A stretch of DNA of 38,305 bases from Planctomycetota bacterium (GTDB lineage Bacteria; Planctomycetota; Phycisphaerae; Sedimentisphaerales; Anaerobacaceae): NCBI GenBank assembly GCA_016872975.1, contig VGYL01000002.1:1-38305 (forward strand), read 5' to 3'. The position numbers and the translations under genes are program-made. The notes under the pieces are model-generated. The model searched no databases. It saw nothing but the letters and a program-made list of their open reading frames with translations, and was not told where the DNA came from. Below are positions 7,692 through 14,894 of the stretch, one piece after another (within the stretch, counting starts at the first letter, position 1; every line of letters starts with the position of its first letter).

Positions 7692-10349
7692 ATGAGTGAA
7701 AAGGTCATTTGGTGGCCGGATGCGTCTGTCCGGGCGTTGGAGCGGGATGCGATCGGCCCGAAGGGGGCGAGTCTGTGCACGCTGCGACGGCTGGGCCTGC
7801 GGGTCCCCCGGTGCTTCTTTGTGACCACCGCCGCATTCCGATCGCACCTGGACGCGCACGGGCTGCGCGCATGCGTCGCCTTGCGGCTGGGGGACTTGAA
7901 TTCGCAGCCGGACAAGGTACCGGGCGTGCTGGAGGAGATCCGTCAGCTCTTCGCTCAGGCAACGATGGCGGATTCTCTGCGGGAACAGATCGCGGCGGCG
8001 TACGCCCGCTTGAGGGCGCCGACGGTAGCGGTACGCTCGTCGGCCACGGCGGAGGACCTGCCCGGACACTCCTTTGCCGGGCAGTATGAGACGATTCTCG
8101 GCGTCACGTCGCTGGAAGGATGCCTTGATGCCGTCCGGAGGTGCTGGGCCTCCCTGTGGACGGAACGGGCGTATGAGTATCGCCGGCGCAACGGCATCGA
8201 CCATGGGCAAGTCGCGATGGCGGTGATCGTGCAGCAGCAGATCGAGCCGGCGGCGGCGGGGGTGGCGTTCAGCGTCGACCCGGTCACCGGCAGCCGCAGC
8301 CGGATCGTGGTCGAGTCGTGTCGCGGTCTGGGCGAGGCTCTCGTCTCCGGGCACGTCCAGCCCGACCACATCCTCCTGCGCAAGAAGAACCTGGAGCTGA
8401 TCCGCCAGACCCTTGTGGGGGAGGAGCCCTCCTTGGACCTGAAGTCCGCGCGGAGACTGGCGCGCCGCGTGCGGCGTCTGGAGACGCGCCTCGGCGGTCC
8501 GCAGGATGTCGAGTGGGCCCTGCGCGACGGCGCGCTCTGGTTTCTCCAGGCCCGGCCGATCACCGGCCTTCCGGAGCCCAAACCCTGGGAAGACCGGCAG
8601 GTCTGGACCAATCTCAACCTGGGCGAGGTCGCGCCGGATGTTATGACACCCATGACCCATACGGTCATCATGCTCATGTTCGAGCCGCTGTTTGGCCCGG
8701 TCTTCCGGCTCTTCGGCGCCGACATCCGCCGGCATCCTCCGGCGGACTTGGTGGCCGGCCGGGTCTACTTCAACATCAACACGGGCCTGGCGGCCGCCCG
8801 GCCGTTCGTCTCCCCCGCGCGGCTGGCCGCGATGAACAACGTCTTCGGCGGCGAACAGAACCGGAGTTTCGAGCTCGGCCATTTTGACCTCTGTGACGAG
8901 GACTTACCGGACCTGGGGTTTCGCTGGCTCAAGTACATTCTCTCCTGGTCCCGGCTGCTCCGCAGTCTGGTCGCCCATCGACCCGGCAGGAACGAGGCGT
9001 TCCAGGCCGGCTTCAAAGCCCGTAACGACACATTGGACCGCTTTGACAGCGCCGCGGCGACCACGGAAGAGCTGACCCGCATGGTGACGCAGACACTCCA
9101 CGAGAACATGAAGGACTGCACGCTGCTCTTCCTGTGGCCGGGCAGCGTGGCGTCCATGGTCTTTCAGAGTGCCTGTCAGCGCTGGCTGGGCGGTGCGGAT
9201 CAGGCTTTGGGATTCCGCCTATTGGCGGCCCAGGGTGGCATGGCCGATACGGACGCGGGACTCGATCTGTGGCGCCTGGCCGCTTGGGCCCATGAGGATC
9301 GGCGGACCGAGGCGGCGCTGCTGGGCGACGGTGCCTGGAACGCGATTCGTTCGAGACTTGCCGCCACCGACCATGGCCGACAGTTCCTTGCGGTTTGGGA
9401 CCGGTTCATGGCCACCCACGGGCAGCATTGCCACAGCGAACTGGAGTTCTTCAGCCCGCGCTGGGCCGAAATGCCGGACTATATTCTGGGTCTGGTGCAG
9501 AGCTATCTCCGTTCCCTTGATCGGGCCAATCCCCTGGAGAAGCAACAGCGACTCGCCGAGGAGCGCGAGCGGCTCACGGAGCAATGCCGCGAAAAGCTGC
9601 GAAACCCGATCAAACGGCGGCTCTTCGATTGGTCGCTGGACGCGACGCAGAAGCTGACGCGCGACCGGGAGAACTGGAAGAACGAGGCGGTCCGGCTCTT
9701 CGCCGGCTTTCGCCGCATCTTCCTGGAGCTGGGCAGACGCTTGCAGGAGAAAGGCATCTTGACCGAGCGCGAGGACATCTTCTTCCTGGAGATCGCGGAG
9801 GTCGAGCCGGTGGTACAGGGCCGGGCCGATTTCGACGTGAAACAGCGGATCGCCCAGCGCCGGGCCGAGTACGAGTGGAACCGGGCGCAGACCCCGCCGC
9901 CGGTGGTCGTGGGCCGTTACGATCCCCAAAAGCATGTTGCATTGCAGATCGACACGAGCGTCAGGGTGCTTCAGGGCATTGCCGTCTCGCCCGGCGCGGT
10001 CACAGGCAAGGCGCGTGTCATCGTGCAGCCGCAGGAGGGGCAACACGTCGAGCCGGGGGAGATTCTCGTCGCCCCGGTCACGAATCCCGCTTGGACGCCG
10101 TACTTTCTGCCGGCGGCCGGCGTGGTCATGGACATGGGCGGCGTTCTCTCCCACGGCGCGATCATCGCCCGCGAGTACGGCCTGCCCGCCGTGGTCAACG
10201 TCGGCCCCGCCTCCCGGATCATCCGCACCGGCCAGACCCTCCGCGTTGACGGCGACTGCGGCACCGTCACGATCCTGGACGAAGAAATCCCAGGCACGAA
10301 GCACGACACCGCGAAAACGGAGAGATCAATTCGGAACGGATTCCAATGA
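7692..10349 (+). CDS. PEP-synthase-like / rifampin phosphotransferase-like dikinase
   Basis: An 885-residue protein. The N-terminal third is the pyruvate phosphate dikinase/PEP synthase ATP-binding domain: KGASLCTLRRLGLRVP, TVAVRSSATAEDLPGHSFAG, AGVAFSVDPVTG, and QDVEWALRDGALWFLQARPIT near residue 290. A long central region (about 300-740) follows, then the phosphohistidine domain at the C-terminus with GGVLSHGAIIAREYGLPAV; the swivelling His is residue 821. True PEP synthases have a C-terminal PEP-binding barrel after the His domain, which is absent here. Order, size and His position fit the rifampin phosphotransferase type, in which ATP donates phosphate to a substrate bound by the central region. 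The substrate need not be rifampin. It is transcribed divergently from the reductase; the ATG has only a weak ribosome site (GGCGGAA). Confidence 0.88.
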   Translation: MSEKVIWWPDASVRALERDAIGPKGASLCTLRRLGLRVPRCFFVTTAAFRSHLDAHGLRACVALRLGDLNSQPDKVPGVLEEIRQLFAQATMADSLREQIAAAYARLRAPTVAVRSSATAEDLPGHSFAGQYETILGVTSLEGCLDAVRRCWASLWTERAYEYRRRNGIDHGQVAMAVIVQQQIEPAAAGVAFSVDPVTGSRSRIVVESCRGLGEALVSGHVQPDHILLRKKNLELIRQTLVGEEPSLDLKSARRLARRVRRLETRLGGPQDVEWALRDGALWFLQARPITGLPEPKPWEDRQVWTNLNLGEVAPDVMTPMTHTVIMLMFEPLFGPVFRLFGADIRRHPPADLVAGRVYFNINTGLAAARPFVSPARLAAMNNVFGGEQNRSFELGHFDLCDEDLPDLGFRWLKYILSWSRLLRSLVAHRPGRNEAFQAGFKARNDTLDRFDSAAATTEELTRMVTQTLHENMKDCTLLFLWPGSVASMVFQSACQRWLGGADQALGFRLLAAQGGMADTDAGLDLWRLAAWAHEDRRTEAALLGDGAWNAIRSRLAATDHGRQFLAVWDRFMATHGQHCHSELEFFSPRWAEMPDYILGLVQSYLRSLDRANPLEKQQRLAEERERLTEQCREKLRNPIKRRLFDWSLDATQKLTRDRENWKNEAVRLFAGFRRIFLELGRRLQEKGILTEREDIFFLEIAEVEPVVQGRADFDVKQRIAQRRAEYEWNRAQTPPPVVVGRYDPQKHVALQIDTSVRVLQGIAVSPGAVTGKARVIVQPQEGQHVEPGEILVAPVTNPAWTPYFLPAAGVVMDMGGVLSHGAIIAREYGLPAVVNVGPASRIIRTGQTLRVDGDCGTVTILDEEIPGTKHDTAKTERSIRNGFQ

Positions 10350-10406
10350 CCAAGACCCCGATGTTCAAAACGGACGCTCGCCCGGTATCGGCATTTTGGT
10401 CATTGG
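10343..10406. repeat. 11-bp inverted repeat between convergent genes
   Basis: CCAATGACCAA (10343-10353) and TTGGTCATTGG (10396-10406) are perfect inverse copies, 42 bases apart. The left arm contains the stop of the phosphotransferase. The gene beyond is on the other strand, so it could slow or end transcription from both sides, but there is no T-run. The words TTCAAAA and GGTCATT resemble family H. Confidence 0.45.
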
Positions 10407-10439
10407 AGGTTTGGATTCAGGCTGTGGTGCGATAGCATC

Positions 10440-10889
10440 CTACGCCAGGTGTTCCAAGTCCGCCAAGTCTTGATGCCGCCCGGCGGCTTTCTTGTTGCGC
10501 TTGAGGTGATCGAGGCTGATCAGATTTACGGGAACTCCGTCCAGAGTGTCCTCCACACGGTCGGCGTAGCACGCGGAGAAATCGACGCCGGAGACCGTGG
10601 TGGAAATCTCGATTCTGACCGGGGGCACGCCCAGGCGAATGATTTGCCACTCTTGGAGGAACAGCTCCGCCGACAAGTCAGGAACATCGAAGCCGAAGTC
10701 CTTCAAGGCGGCGACCACCCGATCCGCGTTGGTGGGGTGGACCGCGATCCAGATATCCATGTCGGCGGTCGCGCGCGGATAGCCGTAGTAGTTGACCGCA
10801 TAGCCGCCGATGAGCAGGTACTCAACGTGGTGCGCGTTGAGCAATCTCAAGAACTCTTTGAAGTCGGGTGGTAGCTGGATCGTAGCCAT
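10440..10889 (-). CDS. Nucleotidyltransferase (MNT/AbiEii-like)
   Basis: A 149-residue protein with the polymerase-beta nucleotidyltransferase signature: LLIGGYAVNYYGYPRATADMDIWI, with the Gly-Gly at 28-29 and the metal-binding D43 and D45. A third acidic residue may be the Glu in VRIEIST. The C-terminal LISLDHLKRNKKAAGRHQDLADLEHL is typical of the small stand-alone nucleotidyltransferases (DUF6036 type) found near mobile or defence genes. Members of this fold include toxins that modify tRNA or partner proteins; the target here is unknown. Its start lies inside the end of the upstream 78-residue gene (68-base overlap), which suggests coupled expression. Confidence 0.88.
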   Translation of the reverse strand: MATIQLPPDFKEFLRLLNAHHVEYLLIGGYAVNYYGYPRATADMDIWIAVHPTNADRVVAALKDFGFDVPDLSAELFLQEWQIIRLGVPPVRIEISTTVSGVDFSACYADRVEDTLDGVPVNLISLDHLKRNKKAAGRHQDLADLEHLA

Positions 10890-11058
10890 AGACTATCTGC
10901 CGCATCAATTCCGCCGCTTGCAGACGCTCGTGGGGTGTCCTGGAGAGCCAATAGGACTTCTCATCCGACGGCCCCCGAACCGATCCGACGGAGAACGCCT
11001 TCCTGTCGACCTGCAACGCTTGTAGGGTGGGGCTTGCCCCACCAGCTTTCTTGTCCAT
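10822..11058 (-). CDS. Small partner protein of the nucleotidyltransferase
   Basis: Up to 78 residues. The core SYWLSRTPHERLQAAELMRQIVYGYDPATTRLQRVLEI follows a pattern I know from small unnamed proteins encoded immediately before nucleotidyltransferases, possibly as antitoxin-like partners. No DNA-binding motif is visible. The first ten or so codons (GGASPTLQ) derive from a palindromic repeat at 11022-11046, so the original start may lie further in. It overlaps the next gene by 68 bases in another frame. Confidence 0.7.
   Translation of the reverse strand: MDKKAGGASPTLQALQVDRKAFSVGSVRGPSDEKSYWLSRTPHERLQAAELMRQIVYGYDPATTRLQRVLEIAQRAPR
11022..11046. repeat. Short palindrome, family G (GTAGGGTGGGGCTTGCCCCACC)
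   Basis: A hairpin with arms GGTGGGGC/GCCCCACC around TT, preceded by GTA. It lies over the N-terminal codons of the small partner gene. Similar G-rich palindromes are at 32399-32419 and, inside the right-edge gene, at 38244-38264. Confidence 0.55.
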
Positions 11059-11389
11059 CGCCCCACTCTACCAGGAGAGAGCGGCCGTGTAAACACGCAA
11101 TCGGTCATCGAGGCTTCCGGCGGGAACGACGGGGCGGCCGGCTCGGCGAGAGCTCGGCCTCGATCTCCTCGATCGAGGGCAGGCTGGACTTGAGTTCTTT
11201 GGGCAAAGCGCGAGTCAGGCGGTATTCAGAGACGCCGATGGCCTTGTTGACCCCTTTGAGGGCGTACTCGGCCACGAGACGGTTCTTGTCCTGGCAGAGG
11301 ATCAAGCCGACCGTCGGCTGATCGGTCGGGTGCCGCAGGCGGTCGTCCACCACGTTGCAATAGAAATTCATCTTGCCGGCATACTCGGC

Positions 11390-11503
11390 CTTAAAAGACG
11401 CCTGCGACAAAAGTCTGCGAGTGCGGTCTCGATCCGCGTTCCTGGACCAGAAACAGGGGGCAGTTGGGCTAATCCCCGACTTTTGTCGCAGGCATCTTAA
11501 AAG
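11390..11503. mobile_element. 100-bp MITE inserted in DUF1016, with direct repeats CTTAAAAG
   Basis: The element at 11397-11496 has near-perfect terminal inverted repeats: GACGCCTGCGACAAAAGTC at the left and the inverse of 11478-11496 at the right agree at 18 of 19 bases. CTTAAAAG occurs at both borders (11390-11397 and 11496-11503) and in one copy would restore the uninterrupted gene. It has no coding capacity. The TTAA-containing, up to 8-base target repeat could fit ISL3- or IS1595-like mobilisation, but that is a guess. Confidence 0.85.
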
Positions 11504-11995
11504 GGCCTTTCTTGAGGTCCACGACGACAAAGCAACGCAGACGCAGGTGATAAAACAGCAGATCGATGTAGAAGTCATCATCGCCGATATCCAGATGGTA
11601 TTGGCGCCCGACGAAGGCAAAGCCCTGGCCCAACTCCAACAGGAACTTCTCCACGTGAACCAGTAGCCCCGTCTCCAACTCGCGCTCATGGAATGGCTCT
11701 TCAAGCGTGAGAAAATCGAAGATGTAAGGGTCCTTGAGGGCCTGGGTGGCCAAGTCCGATTGGGCCGGAGGAAGCTGCTGATCGAAGTTCGTAATCGCCT
11801 TGCCCTGCCGCAGATGGGCATCGCTGTCGATCATCAGGCCCAGAACGTTGCGGCTCCAGCCCTGAGTCAACACCTGACGCATATACCAGAACCGGACGGC
11901 GGAGTCTTTCACTCTCTCCAGGAGCAGGATGTGATGGCCCCAGGGAACATGGCTGATCACTGTGCCAAGTGGCAACAACATCGGGTCGTCGGTGC

Positions 11996-12026
11996 GCAAT
12001 TGTGCCACAGCTTGTGGCACAATTGC
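11996..12026. repeat. Perfect 14-bp-arm palindrome in DUF1016, family F
   Basis: Arms GCAATTGTGCCACA and its exact inverse flank GCT. On the minus strand it codes for AIVPQAVAQL within the DUF1016 frame. Confidence 0.85.
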
Positions 12027-12058
12027 GTCGGATGGCGCCGACCCGGATTTTCCAGTCA

Positions 12059-12083
12059 AAAGTGCCACAGGCTGTGGCACTTT
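12059..12083. repeat. Perfect 11-bp-arm palindrome in DUF1016, family F
   Basis: Arms AAAGTGCCACA and its inverse flank GGC. On the minus strand it codes for KVPQPVALL, the same peptide pattern as the neighbouring palindrome at 11996-12026. Confidence 0.85.
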
Positions 12084-12528
12084 CAGGTCATGTTCCCGGT
12101 GCGCGCGATAGAACGCGATCATTCGCTTGAGGTTCCGTTCGGAGAAGCCCTTGACGTCCGGGATCTCGTTATGGAGGTCGCGCGCCAACCGGGGAATCAC
12201 GCCTGCGCCCCAACCTTTCTGTCGCTGACGGGCCTCAATGGCTTGACCGATGTCCCAATAGAGGCGGATCAGTTCCGCATTGGCGGAAAACGCGGCCCGT
12301 ACTTGCGCCGTGCGGATGCGCTGTTTGATGTTCGTCAGCAGCGACGGATAGTCCGCGGGCACATCGGTCCGGCTCATACGATGTCGGTTCGTCTGTTTGC
12401 GCGGCATGACCGCAGTATACCGAGTTCAGGTCCTGCACGAAAGGCCATTTCGCATGTCCGTTGTGCGAATCGGGCCGTCCATGATGCTACAGCTTGCGGC
12501 ACAATCGGCAGGATGTGATCGGTCGATG

Positions 12529-12553
12529 ATTTCGCCACCGGCGGTGGCGAAAT
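12529..12553. repeat. Perfect 11-bp-arm palindrome, family F
   Basis: ATTTCGCCACC and its inverse flank GGC. Minus strand codes ISPPPVAKS in the DUF1016 relic. Confidence 0.8.
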
Positions 12554-12589
12554 CTCTGCCACGCAAGTGCAACCCTGAGCGGGCGGCAA

Positions 12590-12612
12590 TTGTGCAGCAG
12601 CTTGCTGCACAA
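12590..12612. repeat. Perfect 10-bp-arm palindrome, family F
   Basis: TTGTGCAGCA and its inverse flank GCT. Minus strand codes VVQQAAAQL, the position where DUF1016 proteins normally have this kind of peptide, so it may be the ancestral copy. Confidence 0.8.
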
Positions 12613-12687
12613 CGGAAATGCCGTCGTACACGCGATCGAAACGAACCATGTACTTCAGGTTCCGCTGTCTACCCGTGCAAACGTGCT

Positions 12688-13023
12688 TCACGGGCGTCCG
12701 CTTCTGCGCTCGGGAAGATGGCCCGCCGGGGCGAGGAACGCCGGCGCGACGTTCCAACGCTGTCCATCGTCGGTCAGGATGCTGGCCGTCTTCTGGTTGA
12801 GTCTCTGGATGACGCCGTGCTTCCATTCGCCGCTCGACGTGCGAAAGCCCACCCGGTCGCCGGTGTGGAACCGCGCCATGAGCGCCGTGCTGCGGGCCTG
12901 GGCGATCAACTTCAGACGTTCGACGATCAGGCGATTGAGATAGCGCAGATCTTCCTCGCCCAGATGCCGAATCGCTTCCGCCGCGTCCTCTCGATTCTTC
13001 AGCCTGCCATGTTCGTCGGTCAT
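12688..13023 (-). CDS. Small hypothetical protein with an SH3-like/KOW-like tail
   Basis: A 111-residue protein. The first half (NREDAAEAIRHLGEEDLRYLNRLIVERLKLIAQ) is helical and charged. The second half (FHTGDRVGFRTSSGEWKHGVIQRLNQKTASILTDDGQRWNVAPAFL) looks like a small beta-barrel of the KOW/Tudor kind that often contacts nucleic acid. I have seen similar proteins as unnamed genes in MAGs but know no function. A GTG at 13038 is an alternative start. It is upstream of the DUF1016 remains in the same direction. Confidence 0.7.
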   Translation of the reverse strand: MTDEHGRLKNREDAAEAIRHLGEEDLRYLNRLIVERLKLIAQARSTALMARFHTGDRVGFRTSSGEWKHGVIQRLNQKTASILTDDGQRWNVAPAFLAPAGHLPERRSGRP

Positions 13024-13178
13024 GGTTTCACCCGCCACATCCCTGGCCTGCCTGAGATCACAATTTGTGACTTGAAGAAGCCATCAATACTCCGTTCTTT
13101 CGCGAAGCCGTCACGCGCCCCGTGGCGAGGGCATCCCCTCGACGGGTTCGGACCAGGCTCGGCCCTTGTACTCCATGG

Positions 13179-13250
13179 CACGGCCAGGATGGCCGTGCGA
13201 CGCAAGGGCGAGACGCCCTCGCTACGCGCGGGCAGGATGCCCGCGACACC
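13179..13250. repeat. Three tandem 24-bp hairpins, family E array 1
   Basis: Units begin at 13179, 13203 and 13227, each a short palindrome followed by a spacer ending in ACG or ACC. Arms differ between units (CACGGCC/GGCCGTG, AGGGCG/CGCCCT-like, CGCGGGC/GCCCGCG) while the loop AGGAT and the period are kept. It lies in the 260-base gap between leuB and the small KOW-like gene. An array of the same period is at 37697-37768. Confidence 0.75.
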
Positions 13251-13283
13251 ACGAGCATCGCAACCGCAGCCGCATGACGGTCA

Positions 13284-14372
13284 TTATTCCGCGACTTTGG
13301 CGGCGACGAGGTCACCGACTTCGCTGGTCGAGTAACCCATCTTGCCGGCGGCCAGGGACTTGAGCTTGTTGGCGGTGGCCCACATGACCGCCTGCTCCAT
13401 CGCCGCGGCGGCCTTCTCTTCGCCGAGCGTTTCCAGCATCATCTGCGCAGCGCAGATCGCGGCCAGGGGGTTGATGACGCCTTTGCCGGTGTACTTGGGG
13501 GCGCTGCCGCCGATGGGCTCGAACATACTGACGCCCTCCGGGTTGATGTTGCCGCCGGCCGCGATGCCCATGCCGCCCTGGATCATGGCGCCGAGGTCCG
13601 TGATGATGTCGCCGAACATGTTGCCGGTGACGATCACGTCGAACCACTCGGGGTTCTTTACGAACCACATCGTGGTCGCGTCGACGTGGTAGTACTCGCG
13701 GGCGATGTCGGGATACTGCGCCTTGCCCATCGCATGGAAGGCCCGTTCCCACAGGTCATAGATGTACGTCAGGACGTTGGTCTTGCCGCACAGGGCCAGC
13801 GTGTTCTTCTCGCCCCGGCCGCGGGCCTTCTTGCCGTGCTTGCGGGCGTATTCGAAGGCGTACTTGAGACAGCGGTCCACCTGGTGCCGCGTGTAGACCG
13901 CGGTCTGGACGGCGACCTCGTGTGGCGTACCCTTCATGGTGAAGCCGCCGGTGCCGGTGTAGGCGTCGCCGGTGTTCTCGCGCACCACGACGAAGTCGAT
14001 GTCCTCGGGTCCTTTATTCTTGATCGGGGTCTCGACGCCCGGATAGAGCTTCACCGGGCGCAGGTTGATGTACTGGTCCAACTCGAACCGGGCCTTGAGC
14101 AGAATCCCTTTCTCCAGAATCCCCGGCGCGACCTCCGGATGCCCGATCGCGCCGAGCAGAATCGCGTCGAACTTGCGCAACTCCTCGACCGCGCTGTCGG
14201 GCAGCGTTTCGCCTGTGCGTTCATATCGCTCGCCGCCGAAATCGAAGTGGGTCAGGTCCACCTTGAACTTGAACTTGTCCGCCGCGGTCTTCAACACCTT
14301 CACCGCTTCCGCCGTCACTTCCGGCCCGGTCCCATCGCCAGGGATCACCGCGATCTTGTACGTCTTTGCCAT
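13284..14372 (-). CDS. leuB: 3-isopropylmalate dehydrogenase
   Basis: A 362-residue member of the isocitrate/isopropylmalate dehydrogenase family, oxidising and decarboxylating 3-isopropylmalate with NAD to 2-oxoisocaproate in leucine synthesis. Seen: IAVIPGDGTGPEVTAEAVKVL at the start, LLGAIGHPEVAPG, LRPVKLYPGVETP, VVVRENTGDAYTG, the metal-site region DVIVTGNMFGDIITDLGAMIQGGMGIAAGGNINP, and FEPIGGSAPKYTGKGVINPLA. Length is normal. The assignment to leucine rather than the TCA cycle rests on leuA, leuC and leuD in the same cluster. GAAAGGACGA precedes the ATG, a ribosome site type repeated before many genes here. It is separated from leuD by two sulfatases and a four-helix-bundle gene. Confidence 0.95.
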   Translation of the reverse strand: MAKTYKIAVIPGDGTGPEVTAEAVKVLKTAADKFKFKVDLTHFDFGGERYERTGETLPDSAVEELRKFDAILLGAIGHPEVAPGILEKGILLKARFELDQYINLRPVKLYPGVETPIKNKGPEDIDFVVVRENTGDAYTGTGGFTMKGTPHEVAVQTAVYTRHQVDRCLKYAFEYARKHGKKARGRGEKNTLALCGKTNVLTYIYDLWERAFHAMGKAQYPDIAREYYHVDATTMWFVKNPEWFDVIVTGNMFGDIITDLGAMIQGGMGIAAGGNINPEGVSMFEPIGGSAPKYTGKGVINPLAAICAAQMMLETLGEEKAAAAMEQAVMWATANKLKSLAAGKMGYSTSEVGDLVAAKVAE

Positions 14373-14408
14373 CGAATCGTCGTCCTTTCTTCGTTGCTAC
14401 CACAAGTA

Positions 14409-14480
14409 ATGTCGAAATCCGAAATTCGAATCTCGAAATTCGAAACAAATCCAAATGCTCGAACATCAAATGTTCAAAAC
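14409..14480 (-). repeat. AT-rich dispersed repeat, family H, copy 2
   Basis: Reads CGAAATCCGAAATTCGAA and onward, the inverse orientation to the copy at 14825-14885. The two copies bracket the four-helix-bundle gene as imperfect inverted repeats of about 65 bases. It also fills the space upstream of leuB. Confidence 0.7.
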
Positions 14481-14481
14481 G

Positions 14482-14847
14482 TCAGCCATTCTTGCGCACG
14501 ATCGCGCCGAAGATACTCATCAGTTCCGTGGCTTCCTGGCTCAATGCCTGTCTGCGCGTCTCCTGTTTCTGATCGTCACAGGTGTCTACCAGTCGGAGCC
14601 AGTACCGGCTCTCTCTGGACTCCTTACGGCAGATCCGAATCCGCATGAGGAAATCCTTCTTGCTCAAGGCCTCATTGGCCTCGATGTAATTGGCACCGAC
14701 CGAACCCGATGCCTTGACGATCTGCCGGCCGTCCTCAACATTGGCGATGGTCCGCTTCAAGCCCTTGACGAAAGCACGGACATCCCGTGCGAATGCGAAC
14801 GTCCGGTCCTCCAGATCGTACTGTTTTGGATTTCGAATTTCGGTCAT
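14482..14847 (-). CDS. Four-helix bundle protein (23S rRNA intervening-sequence protein family)
   Basis: About 121 residues from the ATG at 14847; the frame extends to 14907. Characteristic pieces are YDLEDRTFAFARDVRAFVKGLKRTIANVEDGRQIVKASGSVGANYIEANEALSKKDFLMRIRICRKESRESRYWLRLV. This family is encoded in intervening sequences of 23S rRNA in Leptospira and Coxiella and also as free-standing genes; it forms a pentameric helical bundle of unknown exact role. The N-terminal EIRNPKQ comes from the flanking AT-rich repeat, and if the longer start is used RNPKQ occurs twice. The gene lies between inverted family H repeats, so gene plus repeats may be a unit that inserted between sulfatase and leuB. 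Confidence 0.88.
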   Translation of the reverse strand: MTEIRNPKQYDLEDRTFAFARDVRAFVKGLKRTIANVEDGRQIVKASGSVGANYIEANEALSKKDFLMRIRICRKESRESRYWLRLVDTCDDQKQETRRQALSQEATELMSIFGAIVRKNG

Positions 14848-14885
14848 TCGTGCTTGTTTCGGATTTCGTGCTTCGGATTTCCGGC
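14825..14885 (+). repeat. AT-rich dispersed repeat, family H, copy 3
   Basis: Contains GGATTTCGAATTTCGGTCAT, then TTCGTGCTTGTTTCGG. It shares TTCGGTCATTCGTGCTT with the copy at 27045-27109. It covers the N-terminal codons of the four-helix-bundle gene. Confidence 0.7.
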
Positions 14886-14894
14886 CCTGCCGGC

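Larger units (their letters stand above)
11105..12407 (-). pseudogene. DUF1016 (YhcG-type PDDEXK nuclease) gene split by a 100-bp element
   Basis: The N-terminal part (frame from 12407) shows a DUF1016 protein: YPSLLTNIKQRIRTAQVRAAFSANAELIRLYWDIGQAI, GFSERNLKRMIAFY, VPWGHHILLLERVKD, QGWSRNVLGLMI, DPYIFDFLTL, then the nuclease core FVGRQYHLDIGDDDFYIDLLFYHLRLRCFVVVDLKKG. It breaks right after GPFK at the insertion. The missing end, AEYAGKMNFYCNVVDDRLRHPTDQPTVGLILCQ and onward to 11105, continues in a different frame. Removing the element and one copy of its target repeat (106 bases) joins the two frames exactly. The region before PWGHH carries two extra palindrome-coded peptides. DUF1016 proteins are probable nucleases associated with mobile DNA and restriction loci; this copy is probably inactive. 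Confidence 0.9.
12484..12681 (-). pseudogene. Relic of a second DUF1016 gene with three family F palindromes
   Basis: A minus-strand frame reads RQRNLKYMVRF, which matches the DUF1016 helix (RNLKYMRAF in typical members), then VVQQAAAQLPPAQG, which matches the conserved QQxxAQLPW region. After that come two further palindrome-coded peptides, ISPPPVAKS and PIVPQAVAS, and the similarity stops before any nuclease core. Only about 65 residues remain. It lies just before the start of the other DUF1016 gene, so it may be the leftover of a tandem duplication or of a replaced gene. Confidence 0.6.

Noticed and set aside
12374-12826. A normal 150-residue gene on the minus strand
   Set aside because: Its first part is a shadow of the KOW-like gene and the rest is a decayed DUF1016 piece with palindromes; no start or complete fold.
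13179-13250. Possible small CRISPR array (regular 24-base period)
   Set aside because: The variable part is itself palindromic and the spacers are only 5 bases; three units; no cas genes. The same applies to 37697-37768.
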